A stretch of 64,000 nucleotides of DNA from Dicyema japonicum (Eukaryota; Dicyemida; Rhombozoa; Dicyemidae): NCBI GenBank assembly GCA_011109175.1, contig RDEW01000050.1:88694-152693 (forward strand), given 5' to 3'. The notes under the pieces are model-generated. The model worked only from the letters and a program-made list of their open reading frames with translations, did not search any database and was not told the DNA's origin. The position numbers and the translations under genes were made by a program. Of the stretch, positions 44,591 through 57,180 are shown in pieces; position 1 is the first letter of the stretch; the number at the start of each line of letters is the position of its first letter.

Positions 44591-45449
44591 TTTCCATAAC
44601 TACTTAAACTAAGACGAGGGTACTGAAATTGAATAATCACTTGACCTTAACAACCGAATTGCCACTACTCAAATCCACAAAACGCAGGCACATTCGTAGG
44701 ATCCTTACTGACCTTTCAGAACACTCCATAAATATATCCTATTGACGAAAAACTGATCTTTAACTGAAAGAATTCAAGACAATCTGACTTTCAAAGTGTT
44801 TCCTACACTTTATTTAAGACATTCAGTTTGTTGAATTTTCAACATCTAATAAATTGATGACAGTAATTTGATTTTCAATATACAACTGTAGAACATTTGG
44901 TCACCAGAATAGATCCTCTGCAAATTGAGAGAAATCTTTTAAGGAAAATTACAACCAAAAAGCAAAAAATGGACATTTAGAGTGTGTTCGACTAAAATAA
45001 ATTTTGAAGTTTTATTATTAATTGAAGTGACTGATTTAAAGATTAATTTGGTTATTAATTTCATAAAAGCATAATCTTAATTGTAAAAACGAGTATAATC
45101 TGATTGAACGTGGAAGATGGTATTCCAAACATTGGCTTTGTAATCACAAAGGGTCACTTGAGTGATTAAATTAATAGTCTGGCAAACAATGAAACAGTTG
45201 ATCAGAATAGTGAATTGCCACATTCTTATGAGCTTTGTGATTCATAATTGTTTGATAACCAATCAAAAGCAGATAGCATTATTATGCAACTAAAAATCCC
45301 TATTTTACAGCCAGATAGGAAAACATATTTAATAATTACACAGGCTATTAGATAGCCACAAATGTAGAGTCACTAGAGGAAACTTATGAGTGTACACGCA
45401 AATGGTTTAGAGCATATTTAATTAACCAGTTTAAATAATCATTGGAAAA
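44591..45449. other. No feature seen
   Basis: AT-rich spacer before the PSME3 3' end. Confidence 0.4.
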
Positions 45450-46376
45450 CTACATATCTTTGTAAATAATTGTAATTCTTGGTTTGATTATTCGTCCAAT
45501 ATTTTTAGTCAGGGCATCGAGAGAGGAGACCTTAAGTAAACAGTGATCCTTACATATACTGATCTGACTTGAGTGAGGACAACAAATTGCAGAATAAAGT
45601 GGTCTGTATCAATGTTTAAAATCCGTTTAAAAAAGTCATCCTATAGTGAATGAGGAGACAAACCATGCATGACTTGATTAAAAGATCCACGATGGCGTCT
45701 CCTCTGTGAATGTAGTAGTCCTGTATATTATGCAATGATTGTTTTAAATTATTTATATATTTTCCTAACATTTTTATTATGCTCATCTGGGATAACAAAT
45801 AATAATACTTGCACACTGAAACCAAAATTATCACATGATTTGATGACTGGGCGGAGTAGAACGATCCACTGAACAATCTACAATCGATATTTTTTGTACA
45901 TTCATTAAATCCGAAATTATTTCTCTGAGAATATTGATTACTATGTCGTTGATTTCACTGATTCGTCTGTTTGACGGAATCATACCTCCAGGGACTTTCC
46001 AAACTTCATTCCCGATTTCCTCACTGAATTCTTCCACAGAGTCAAGTTCAACATTTAGACATTTGATCTCTTCAACCACTGAGGATTAAATAAACTAGAA
46101 CAATCTGAATGATCTTTTAAAGGAGATTTAGCATCAAAAACATCATTCAGCTATTTTTATACAACACAGAACTGATTGGTTTTGCAGGAAAAGATCAGAG
46201 ACCTCGGAGTTGATGGCCATTTTAGAGAAATATTCCTAAAATTTTGTAATTAAAGAAACCTCAATCTTTCCTTCAACTTTGGTTATTTTGTGATTTATTT
46301 TATACTCTATTAGTTCTTTCACCTTAATATGACATTTTATGAAAACTTTAGCATTCAGATTATGCAATTGAGACAT
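45450..46376 (-). CDS. PSME3: proteasome activator PA28 subunit, gamma (REG-gamma) type
   Basis: Forms a heptameric ring that opens the 20S proteasome, usually in the nucleus. Start 46,376; seven introns of 22-24 nt leave 768 nt, 255 residues (vertebrate PSME3 has 254). Landmarks: VWKVPGGMIPSNRRISEIND (VFVMPNGMLKSN in vertebrates), IVQWIVLLRPVIKSCDNFGF (activation-loop region VQLLIPRIEDGNNFGV), LHNIQDYYIHRGDAIVDLLI (ISRYYITRAKLVSKI) and VSSLDALTKNIGRIIKPR (VTLHDMILKNIEKIKRPR). A 17-nt alternative for one splice exists but the 23-nt choice keeps the frame. The N-terminal third is strongly diverged. Confidence 0.92.
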
Positions 46377-46515
46377 TGTAATTAAAATTAATTTATTACA
46401 AATTTAATATATAAATATAATAAATAATATTTTCAAAATTGTGAATTTTATGATTATTTGTCGCAACCTCAATAAATGAAAGAATATAAAAATACAAAAT
46501 AAATTATAGCTAATC

Positions 46516-46586
46516 AACCACAAAGGAGCGGTTAGGCAATTATTCACAATTACCAAACAAATATGGTTAACCGCTCATTTGTGGTT
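46516..46586. repeat. Imperfect inverted repeat (19-bp arms)
   Basis: AACCACAAAGGAGCGGTTA (46,516-46,534) and TAACCGCTCATTTGTGGTT (46,568-46,586) are reverse complements except one base, with a 33-nt loop. A hairpin or a very small foldback element, about 140 bp upstream of PSME3. Confidence 0.75.
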
Positions 46587-46599
46587 ATTGTTGTTAAAT

Positions 46600-47440
46600 G
46601 TCAGTTTCAGTCCAAAGATTCGACAAATCTGGCAAAATGCATAAATATTTAATATTCATATTAGAATATGAAAGTTGGTGACGTCTTGATGACGAAAACA
46701 CTTCTTATAAGTGATTCAATCAATATAATAAGTCTTTAGATAATTATTAATGCACTTTCGCATAACAGGGCGTGCGCAACACGATTAGTCACTTACAATC
46801 CATACTCTTCTGAGGTCATCTACGTCTTTGAGACGCTTTCCAGCCATTCAATTTTCAAGAACAACAGGGAAAGTGGTGATTTTGGTCATTCATGGGAGAA
46901 GGGTGGTCGGATGTGATAGTCTGAACTTAAAAAAGAACATTAAATTATTATAATGTTAACTTTCTCTCATCAACCATATCAATCTAATATAAAAATAGTT
47001 TATCATACGAAAGTGAAGACATGAATTTTGATAATATAAAAATAGTGGTTTTTGGAGTATTCAAGGGAATCGCTTTAACTGATTATTTAAGATGATTAAT
47101 CCATTTTCAAAGTAAACTCAAGTGGTGGAGTTTTATCTTTAAGATTGTGGTAGAAAGGAAGCAACAAATAAAAAATGAATTTGAGAAAAGATGTTAATAA
47201 TAAATATTGAAATGATCTACGAAGGAGATGTAGAAAAAAAAATACTCAGGACAATTCAAAATATTTATTATGAAAACCCTGAAAGTGTGGGTTGGTCTGC
47301 TTTAAAACGGATAAAAATTGAGACAGGCTCTATAAATTAGTTATTCAAAATAGATAATTTTATTAACATAACAAACTCGTTACTAATTAAAAACTAATTA
47401 AAAAGGGAAAAACCAACGAGTTTGTCCTGGTTGATGGGGT
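46600..47440. other. No assigned gene; weak coding signals
   Basis: On the minus strand MAGKRLKDVDDLRRVWI followed by GTAAGTG (about 46,845-46,795) looks like a first exon. On the plus strand VVERKQQIKNEFEKR and then EGDVEKKILRTIQNIYYENP to a stop at 47,338 look like last exons. Neither could be completed. Confidence 0.25.
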
Positions 47441-50400
47441 CTGGTATAACGAGACACCATATGTCTCCTCTTTGAATTATTGACCCCTTGCATCCAACAA
47501 GAATTATTTTTTCAAGTGAAGCAATATTTTTTCAATAGATCTTGCACGTCTTTCATCATTTGGCGGTAATTTAGATTTTAAATCAAGTCCATATGCCAGT
47601 TTAATAGCATATCTCCTCGATTTATCAAGAAGCTCTTCAATAGTACTTCTCTCATCACTTTCAAACTATCCTTGGAAGCCATAAATCAATAATGGTTATA
47701 TACAAGCTGTATACACATATAGAAAAGTTTCACGAAGAAGCGATTTCAACATTGCTATAGCTTTTTTCTCTTTTTCTTGATATAATTAATGAAGGAACCC
47801 TTCGAGTTCACACAAACACCAAGATATTGCAATTGTTTGATTTGTTTTTTGTAATTCACAATCCATGAAGCAGTGCACTTTTCAAGAGATAAGGATAAAC
47901 ATTTATCTCGGCACCAATATTTAATTTTTTCGATATGTGTTGAAACACGGTTCCAGGAGATCGATTTATTAATACTTTGATCAAGCAGAAGAATGTCATC
48001 AGTATAAATAAGCATTTTCGAATTTAAGTGTAGCTTTCGGAATGTCACACATAACACAATTGAATAAGAGGGGACTTGAGACAGACCCATGAAGTATCCC
48101 TCTTTTCACAAAATTTTTTCGATATATGATTTCCAACACGTATAAAAGATTCTCTACCAGAAAGGAAATTCTTTATTTACAAAATTGCCTTGCTCCCAAC
48201 ATTAAAATGTGACAGTTTTCAACAACCCAGCATGCCAAACGCTATCGAAAGCCTTTAATATGTCTAGACATACAGCCGTAAAACATTCTCTATTCTTCTT
48301 AGCGACACATATAAAATTTGATAATATTGAGAAACAATCTCCAGTACCTCTAGTGGGGCGAAAACCCCACTGATCATCGAGAAGAAAATTGTTGTCTTCA
48401 ACGTATTTTGATAATCTGTTGAAAATGATTTTTTCCATAATTTTCGATATACTGCATATTAGGCTTATTGGCCTATAGTTCTCTGGATTTGAACTAGCTT
48501 TTCTTTTCTTCGGGATCATCCGTACAAAAGACTTCTTCCACGTAGAAGGAACATGTCCGGAACACCACGAAGAATTAAATAAAGCCCATAACGTTTTTAA
48601 TAATGGTATTCCAGCATTTTTGAAGACAGTCAGGGGAATAAAATCCCAACCCGGAGCTTTATTTTTGCATCCAATAATAGCAAGAATTATCTCCTCCATA
48701 GTAATCTTTCCACACAAAGCCCCTCCACAAGCGGGGATGGCTCCTTTTCGAGAAAACTAGTTTGTATGCCTCGGGGAATAATTAACAGAAGATCCAATTC
48801 TTGTACTTAACAGAGGATCCACTCTTTATAACTTGATCCTCTCTTTGAGATGGTTAGAATCTTGTGGATCCCAACATCGTTTCAATTTTCCTTCCAAATT
48901 TCTCATTTCACGAGGCAAACAACATTGCTCCCCATTCATTAATTTATTTCTATGCGGAGAAAGAAATATCCTTCCATAATAATCAAGATAGTTTAAAATA
49001 ACATTTTTTAATTTTACATCCAAACTATCGATATCCACGATTTAAATTTTCAGTTCTCGAATTTTATCCAACTTTATAGAAATATAAGAATTAAAATGAG
49101 CCCGATCAATTATGTTGATATTATATCCAAGAAATATTTCTTCTTCAAAAACGGGTCCAGTTCGCAACTCCAAAGTTTGAGGTAAGTGATCACTCCCTAT
49201 ATCATTTTCGACTTAGGGCAGACTGCTCAATAAAGCGAGGTTTTCTTGCATAACGAAAATACCCACTCTATCAGCACTCCGTTGTTGAATTAATTAAGTT
49301 CTTTAGACGTAAAAACTTTTAAATTTTCTGATTCCATTAATTCCAATAAACATTTTCACACAACCATATGCAATATTTTTTGCATTGCAATCTCCCACAA
49401 GGATTGGGTTTGTTATTAGCGAAAAAATCTTTTATAATCCTTGAGCAATTCCTTAATCTTTTGGAGTAAATTCCACCAATTGTTATCCAACCAATGCAAG
49501 TGTACAAATCAATGCATAATAATTCGCAGACATTCTCTTCTATAATTCTATCGCGTTTTAATACTCTTTTTGTAGAAAATAGAGTTCCTATGGCACCAGG
49601 ACGCCATGGAATATCAATCGAATTATAACCCGGAATATTAATAATTCCATGTTTGTTCATCTTCGTTTCATTAATAATTAATACATCCATCTCAACAGCG
49701 CTGGGAAAGGCTATTAGCTCCGCAGCCCGCTTCCTAAGAGAGCGGGCATTAACCAGGTAATCCTGGTTATTTCTGATTTATTTGGTGGCTGTCCTCTCTT
49801 CTTAGGAGTGCCACTAGACCAAATAAAAACTTGGCATCCTTCTTCGTTCTTGTCATGCTTTTAAGATTTTAAAATAATTGTTCAACAATATTATGAAAAC
49901 GTTTCTCTTCCTGAATATATCTGGTTACTGTGGGATCTTCCTGTCCATTCGGATCTTTTGGATTCGCTGATTGATTTACTGACTGTGTTTGGGATCCACT
50001 GTTAACAGAGGACAATGGTGGTCTATCCGTCTGCATTCCAATATCCGAGGTCGTATTCCTAGGAGTGATCGGATTCTATCTTGTTCGAGTTGGCTTTGCC
50101 AAATCTTTATTGTCTCCTATCTTCCTGGTAACAGTACTTTCTTTAGCAACACTTTTTCGAGGTTTACTTTGAGGTAAAAATTTATCTATCTCGAGTTTAT
50201 TAGCTGCTTTTGCACAAGAGCAACCTCCGCAGTTAGCCATGTGGCTAGTTGATCCACAATTTATGAAATTTTTACCCTTTAAGTCAAGTTGACAGTCCGA
50301 CCTTCTGTGGTTTCCTGAGCAAATCAAACATCTTTCAACGTTTTTGCAGAAACGCGCAATATGACCGAATAACTGGCAATAAAAGCATTGAATTTCAGGT

Positions 50401-50850
50401 TTTTTAAACTATTCAGCTGTGTCTTGTGAGAAATTAATTTTAAAACCAATTCTAATTAAAGACTGAGCTTCTCCACGGTTTTCTATTATTAGTTTTGCCA
50501 TAGGTAATCTTTCGCCACGTTTTTCAAATCTTTTGTTAGTGAACTCTGAAGATATAATAGTGGCAAGGTATTCATTAAGCTCTTCAAGTTCTACCCACGT
50601 TGATAAATTTTTTAATGCAATTTCGAGGGTGGCAACTTAGTTTGTGTCCATTATCCCCAAAAGGCAACTTTGCTTTGAGATCCCTTTCGAATAAGCTAGC
50701 ATCTTCTGGGTTGTTAAAACAGAATACAAAGTCCCCGTAAAACGTCGGGTCACTCTTGCCACAGCCGCAGAATCCAAATCAGAGATTATATTTGCAACCT
50801 TGATACTTCCAAGGGTTTTATTTGTAACATTAAGCACAATTGAGACGTTT
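47440..50850 (-). mobile_element. Jockey/I-like LINE with zinc-knuckle ORF1
   Basis: Read on the minus strand: gag-like ORF1 (50,837-50,076), endonuclease (49,690-49,337: IINETKMNKHGIINIPGYNS, GGIYSKRL), linker, RT (48,717-48,202: MEEIILAIIGCKNKAPGWD, NPENYRPISLICSISKIMEK, DDQWGFRPTRGTGDC, CLDILKAFDSVWH; 48,090-47,755: MLIYTDDILLLDQS with a YTDD box, KQLQYLGVCVNSKG). Frameshifts break all parts. The most complete copy of this family here; 27.1-28.9 kb is a relative. Confidence 0.88.
50076..50837 (-). pseudogene. LINE ORF1 with three CCHC zinc knuckles
   Basis: Minus frames give VTRRFTGTLYSVLTTQKMLA (50,837-50,637) and, after a stop, the zinc knuckles CFYCQLFGHIARFC (about 50,380), CLICSGNHRRSDC (50,328) and NCGSTSHMANC (50,250), then a basic tail KPRKSVAKESTVTRKIG. 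Such gag-like ORF1 proteins bind LINE RNA. Broken by at least one stop at about 50,410. Confidence 0.8.
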
Positions 50851-51028
50851 CCATAACTATTATTATAATGATTATTTAGTAATAACCATTAATATTTGTA
50901 ACCTCTTTCTGGTAAACATGGTTAACTTTGTAATTTAAATCAAATTATTTTGAATAACTTCGAGGTAGATAGTGCTTAAGAGAAGTCGTTTTACGAGAAT
51001 ACCAGATATCTTATTTAGGGAAATTTGC

Positions 51029-51100
51029 TCCTCGTTGGTCTAGTGGTTAAGATTTCGTATTTTCATTTCGAAGGTCCGGGTTCAATTCCTGGACGGGGAA
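51029..51100 (+). tRNA. trnE(UUC): tRNA-Glu (UUC)
   Basis: Acceptor arms TCCTCGT (51,029-51,035) and ACGGGGA (51,093-51,099) pair with one T.G; the A box is TGGTCTAGTGG, the B box GGTTCAATTCC. The anticodon loop TTTTCAT gives UUC (Glu). The anticodon stem TCGTA/TTCGA has one T.T mismatch. A TTTTT Pol III terminator follows at 51,101. No intron and no encoded CCA. Confidence 0.9.
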
Positions 51101-51119
51101 TTTTTATTGTGTTCTTAAA

Positions 51120-51230
51120 TTTAAACTAGGGTCCCCGTGAACTCTCTTGACCATTTGAGTGTATTCGCTCGCATTCCTGAGAGGGAATAGCCACGCATTT
51201 CATGCAGCCACTCTATGACGTTTTGTTTAT
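51120..51230 (+). mobile_element. RPDG-type element, final C-terminal scrap
   Basis: Plus frames FARI and RGNSHAFHAATL match IVRGNSHAVRA at 23.9 kb. It starts about 20 bp after the tRNA terminator. Confidence 0.45.
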
Positions 51231-52199
51231 TTTTTATAAAAGTTAAAAAAACTATGATAATCACGATGATATTTATATTTGAATGGTTGACACCTCTCTA
51301 ATAATGTCTTTATAGTAGTCTCAGTTTGCCTCTTCTACCTTGTTTACAATTAAACTTTCAATATCAGATTACTTTGAACACTAAACAGGAGCTCTTATAC
51401 ATTCGATGAACTTGTAGACCTGCGAGGAGGAAAGTTACATTGAGAAAACTGGTAGGGTGGATAGTGAAGAGCACGGAACAGTGGAACTGGGTAAAGCGGG
51501 ACTGCAATTAACTAATCAATTAATAGGGATGAAAAATTATATAAAGCACAAAATATTCTGTAAAGTCAAAGTTCAAAGCGAAGACAAAAGTATGAGAACA
51601 CCAACTGGACCAAAAATATCGAAAACAAGAGGTCTCAGTTGTTAGTAATCTATAGTTATCTTAAATTGAACATGATCGAGAAGATGAGGGATGGGAAATC
51701 AATGGAAAGGCAAAGGAGGATGACTTTGAGACAATGAATCTCCACAACCAGAAAATGTACTCAAAGTAAACAAAAATCCACGTTATTCTCATGTTAGGCA
51801 GTTAATTCGACAAATGAACACAATCAAACAACTGGAAGACTTCTCTATGTGAGGATGAAATGAATCACTGTTTGAACAAACAAACTTGTACATACTCGTC
51901 CTGGAGGGGATCGTGGGAGTGGACTGCTTGAATGACAGTAAAATAAATTTGAGTAAAACCAAGGGAGAAGTAGCGAGAGAGGCCAGTGACCAAGTTTTCT
52001 GGACACATGTTAGACTCTTCTGTCCCCGATTTTTATTTGAATAACAAGCAGAGATTAAATCGATAGAGAATTTTATTTATCAAAATAATACTAATTAAAG
52101 CCGAGAAACTAAATGGAGTTTATTGTGAGACTGGGAGAGTCAACTAATATAAGAAATGTCTTTGTTTACTAACCTCTTTATCCCCAAGAATTATCCATT
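51231..52199. other. No feature seen
   Basis: One 62-codon plus frame (51,457) without recognisable motif; the rest is AT-rich. Confidence 0.35.
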
Positions 52200-52560
52200 C
52201 ATATAATAATTATACAATACAACACTGGACCTTCAATCCTTTTCTCAATTTAACATCTATCCAAAAGTTCAACGAACTTGCATCTTTGTTTTCATATTAT
52301 TCATGTAAACCATATAATAAAATGGTTCAATGATAGCTGTTTATACTCGAACGTATAGACAAAAGCTACACCAATTTTACTTGCTTCAGACACACTCCAA
52401 GAAATTTAAGTTTCCAGAGCATGATTAGTTTTCTTTATGCCTTTTCCAAAGTTATGGTCAAATTAATATGTCGACATTTTCTTGTCAATTGCTCCATTGT
52501 TATGCCAAACCTATCAAGACTCTCTTCCTTCGATGAGATCATCATCTGCGGGATGCGAAG
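52200..52560 (-). mobile_element. LINE RT remnant
   Basis: Minus frame fragments DDLIEGRES, LDRFGITMEQLTRKCRHINL and KLKFLGVCL look like the post-YADD region (DDL....L......C......K..FLGV) of a LINE RT. Confidence 0.4.
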
Positions 52561-52599
52561 CATCCCTTATGGCTGTCAGCAGCTCAACTAGCTGACATG

Positions 52600-54580
52600 A
52601 GAGGGAAACTATTATTATCGCAAACGGACTCCAAACAATATTGAATGATCCATCGAGAAATACAAGGACACTACTGAGAGAGACAGATAAACCTACCTCA
52701 CGGACATAATACTCTGCTCATCGTTGCTTTCATCAAAAATTGATTGGTCAGTCTTCTACGAAACAAGAAGCAACAATAATCCATTTGTGGTGAAAATCAA
52801 AAGAGAGGCCAACGTGAGGAGATTCCTAGCAGCTACAATTACAAAGGTCTAACTGGAAATTGTATCGTGAAATCTCAGAAGATAAAATGAAGAATTGTTA
52901 CTAGGATAGCTTCAGTTCACTGGAGAATGCCATCAGCTACTTTACCCAAATAATCTTGGAAGCAAGATCAAGGGCTACATCCAAACATTACATATTTCGT
53001 CGAGTGGTCGAGGGAAAACGGCCTTGATTAAAGAAAGAAATCAACTTAAAAAATCTAATCGGATAAACTTGGATATGAAACTCCGGATCAGGACATTGAA
53101 TAATGAAATAAAGGCAAAAGAGCTCAAGGCCCAGAGGTTGAAGTGGAATCGTGTGCTTACAATGGTAAATAGAAATCGCACTACGGGAGAGGTGTGGAAA
53201 GCTATTCGAAATGTGGCAAAAGGCGATGAAGTTTCAACATGTTCAAAGTGATGTGAACAACTTAATAAAATTCTATACTAAAATTAGACACAAGGAGCAC
53301 ACTAACATCATGTAGGAAACTAAAGAGACTATCAGAACCACTCTTCTTTTCGGAGAGAGAGGTGAAGGATACAATAAATTCCGTAAAAACGACTTACTCC
53401 CATGGACCAGACAAAATTCCTGTTATCTTATTAAAAAATCCTAGAGACGGAGGAGTCACTATCCTAACGTCGATTTTCAACTATTCGATTGACCAGAATG
53501 TGATACCATTATTATGGAAACAGGCACTAATACGGCCAATACTAAAACCAGGAAGACCGAGATATGACCCAGCGTCTTTTAGACCGATGTCACTGCTATG
53601 TTCCATGTCAAACGCGTTTGACTCATTCTCGAGGAAGATTCTTTCGAAAAAATATTTCAATCGGGGATTCCAGGGAAGTTAAAGCTTTGGATTATTAACT
53701 TCTTAAGTGGACGAAGGGGACGTGTTTGCTTCGGAGGTCTGAAATCAATCTCACGGCTCCTCCCCAACGGAGTCCCTCAAGGATCTCCTTTATCCCCTGC
53801 TCTGTTTAACCTTTTTCTGGCTGATATCCCGAGTCTTGAATCTGATAATGATGTTCTACTTTCCTATGCGGATGATATTGTGTTGGCTTCGCGAGATCAG
53901 GACATCCAGAAGGCCACAGAATGAATACAAATTAACCTGGACAGGTTTAATGCCTGGATAATAGAAAACCCGCTCGTGGTGAATGCAGAGAAGTCGTCTA
54001 CGTCACTATTTACCTCTGACAAAAGATTGGGAAGGAAGACAGTCACCTTGAAGTTAAACAAGGTCGGCATCTTTTTCCACAGATGTCAAAGGATCTTGGG
54101 TCTGACAATTGATGTGCATCTCTGTTTGACAAGTAGAAAACATTATATTGAAATGCGAGAAGAAACTGAACGTATTGAAAAGTTTATCGGGAATGTGGAA
54201 GAGTGGTGCTCACCCAGTCTTGATGAAACTGTACAAGCAGTACATCGAGCCATGTTTCTCATATTCATGCGCCTCGTGGGGACCGTCCATATCTTGAACA
54301 AATATGAGGAAAATTAAGGAAATGCATAAGAGGGCTTATAGAGTAACGAAGAGTTGGATTTGTGAAGATCACCGAACCAGACTTAAGCCTCTGGGAGCCC
54401 TTATGAGACGAGACTCCAGATCACGGGAAGGTGGCCCTGAAAATTCAAGCACCCGTCCTTTACGTTCATGCGCGGGAACGAAGGAAGAACACTGGGCAAA
54501 GATGAGGGCTCTGTTAGAATGCATCGGGATCACGTGATAATTAGTTTGGTTTTACCGTGGTCTTGGGTTAAATAAATAAA
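52600..54580 (+). mobile_element. 2A-LINE group member, RT with internal deletion
   Basis: Plus pieces: linker (53,024-53,251: KAQRLKWNRVLTMVNRNRTT), HGPDKIPVILLKNPRDGG and IRPILKPGRPRYDPASFRPM (53,362-53,682), LPNGVPQGSPLSPALFNLFL and LLSYADDIVLASRDQ (53,760-53,900), TSLFTSDKRLGRKTVTLKLN, then the ending MRALLECIGIT-stop (54,537). Between LLCSM and AFDS about 60 residues of the RT are missing. 3' UTR TACCGTGGTCTTGGGTTAAAT is shared with 40.5 kb. Stops and shifts: inactive. Confidence 0.82.
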
Positions 54581-54599
54581 AAAAATTTATAAATAAAAG

Positions 54600-56050
54600 T
54601 GGGTTCATACAGATTGCCAACCGACTTCTTTAGAGGAAAATTCTTCGTTTTATATAATTTTTTGAGTCGTAGCATCCCTCAAAACCACGTTACATTCCAG
54701 GAAGACTAACGGAGTTGAACACATAAACAAGGGTCTTGGGTTGGAGTTTTAACTTTCTTATGCAGATCAGAGCACTCGTCACTTTTCTCTTCGTATGTTA
54801 CATAAAATATCTCCTTCGTCAATAAGGAGGCCAAAGTATTTCAGTTACCCTTACCAGATCTTTCATATTCGATGTAATTAAAGTTTCTTTTGCACCACTC
54901 TGATTATGATCATCTTCCACTGTTTCTCAGATACCATAGGGTTAAAGAAACGTCATAAATTATGAGGTTTTCTGGGGAATTATTCACTCATTATAATGTC
55001 GAATAACAGAGGACTGAGCATTGTCGCGGCAGACCACACTAAAACATTTTCTTGTGTCCAAAGACTTCACAAAATTTCATGTTAACCGAAAAACTTTAGT
55101 GGAATATGTTTCAAGGTAAAACCTCAAGACCCAAATTGGAAGACTTATTACAGTTATCCGCAGAATGTTCCAAAAACATAACAATGTTTTTGGTAGTGGT
55201 CCCTGCTTATACTTGATAGATTGTAGCGCACGATGGGAGTCTTGACCTCTACTTGGGTGAGGTTGGGTTTATACAAGATCGATAGATGATCGCTACCGCT
55301 ATCATCTATTGTAATGGGTTGTTCCAAGAATTGAAGAACAGATACAGCTATGTTCAAATAATCCCACCCACTAGGGGAATAGTAATTCGGGGTAGAGGAC
55401 GTCACAACGGAAATTCAAGAAGACACAGATATATTATGTAGAACGAGGCCGTCTCTGTTCTCACACAACCGAATGTGGTATCTTTCGAGTTTTAAACCTC
55501 AATAAGGATCGAGAAAAAGGTATTTTCGTCACGGAAACAATTCTTGATAAGACACGAATATATAATTTTATATTATGTATCCATCTGATCTTCAACCACG
55601 TTTTTTTAACTTGGATGTCCAGAAAAGCAAACTCTGGTGCAACAGTGGACAACAAGCTGGCTATATATCCCAAAGGACCTAATCTACCAAATCGATTGGG
55701 ATGAAATCCAAAATATTTAGAAAGGTCCACAGACATTCATCGGCGCACTAGTCCAAATTTAATGTACTCAGAGAATTCGGGCTCTTGACTCAATGCCTTC
55801 TCGGTTCGCGCAGTTGGTACTTAGCTGGATGAAGATACTATTTATGTTCGAGTTGCTCTCCTGGTAGGCCTCTATGTCTGCTTGGAACATTTATGCTGAT
55901 GCCATTTGACGAATTCCGTTGTCATGCAGACGGAGCACAGGAAGATTCCTTCGCCTCTCCATGCTAAACTCGACTGTCATCGAAGGCTATCGAAGACATT
56001 GGGTTTACTTGCCTTCTGGAATCCGTCGGACTTGACAGAGGTGTTAGAAA
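54600..56050 (-). mobile_element. LINE with endonuclease and RT remnants
   Basis: Minus strand: an endonuclease end with GWDYLNIAVSVLQFLEQPIT and DDSGSDHLSILYKPNL (55,405-55,154), and an RT core remnant reading TMLSPLLFDIIMSE at about 55,010 (P.G..LSPLLF). The 5' part (55,736-55,461) is diverged. Decayed. Confidence 0.6.
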
Positions 56051-56589
56051 GAGGACGGAAACGTTACTACAATGCCATATAACCAAGAGAAGTGTCTTGC
56101 TTGGAATCATTGTGCACGAATACTTTCTCAAACACGAATCGGTTCAAGTCGTCGATGTGAGCGGGTTCCAAAGCTAGTACTGCTGAAGATTCAAAAAGGA
56201 GGAAATAGCGTGACATTAGGGACCCGTTCGACTTCCAGTCGGTCTCCGTTGAGACATTTGTCGTGCTTGAATCAGAACATTAAAGTTTATAAGGTTGCAG
56301 GACTTGGGAGATATTCTAGAATGTCATGATGACTCTTCTACATCATTATGTTCACAATCGACTGTGTGCTCAATGCCTTTGACATTTTGTTCTAAAATAT
56401 CTAAATTCATCCACTTTGATAACAAAATTCTATAAGCTTACTTTACAAGTATAATGTATTTCTAATGTGGTCTACAAGTTATTCCACAATATTGTGATAT
56501 TTATATTTTATACTTTAAATGGCATAATTCGGGGACAATTCATTGAGAATCGAACCTGAGTGAGCAGTAACATAACATAATCGGTCTTA
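56051..56589. other. No clear feature
   Basis: An 85-codon plus frame at 56,072 shows no motif; it may be antisense to the 5' part of the LINE above. Confidence 0.3.
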
Positions 56590-56760
56590 CACAAATTCTG
56601 GGTTGAGACAACTGAAGAAATAAGCAAGAAATCGCTCCATTTTATAAGAAGCTGTGACGTCTGGCTACACCGAAAGCCATGAGATCCAGTGGTTTCTTAA
56701 GTTGATCTCCGTTGTCTTCCCCGTGGGCAGGGTTACGTCAATTATGTTGGTGAGTCACCA
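56590..56760 (+). mobile_element. RPDG-type element, C-terminal fragment
   Basis: Broken plus frames: VETTEEISKKSLHFI and a following decayed stretch, compare VETTGGISGKSLRFLKKLG at 2.0 kb. Confidence 0.5.
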
Positions 56761-57180
56761 CTGTAATCAAATTATGACTAAGCAGTGAATCATACTCAGT
56801 GGTCATAAATTATCATAATTCATGCATTTGGCATATTCATAAAATGATCCAATTTTATTAACATATTAACAAATCAGCTTAAGATTAAGCATTGAAATGA
56901 TTAAACAGTAAATTCAACAAATCAATAATCGTCCATCTTGAAATAATTTCCATTCGTTTTATAGGCACTATTGAACCGCAAATAAGCTATGTTCATTGAA
57001 TTTTTAAAATGACATGACATTATTTTTTATTAAAATAACACGACAGTATATTCTAAATAAAATAACTCAATGATAATAATTTTAACTTTTAGATAAATTA
57101 TTTATATTATAAATTTAATTTAATAACATTTACCTAATAACAATAAACTATTATATTGATTATTTAATTGCCATTTTGTC
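56761..57180. other. AT-rich, no gene
   Basis: Upstream region of the membrane-protein gene at 57,181. Confidence 0.4.
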
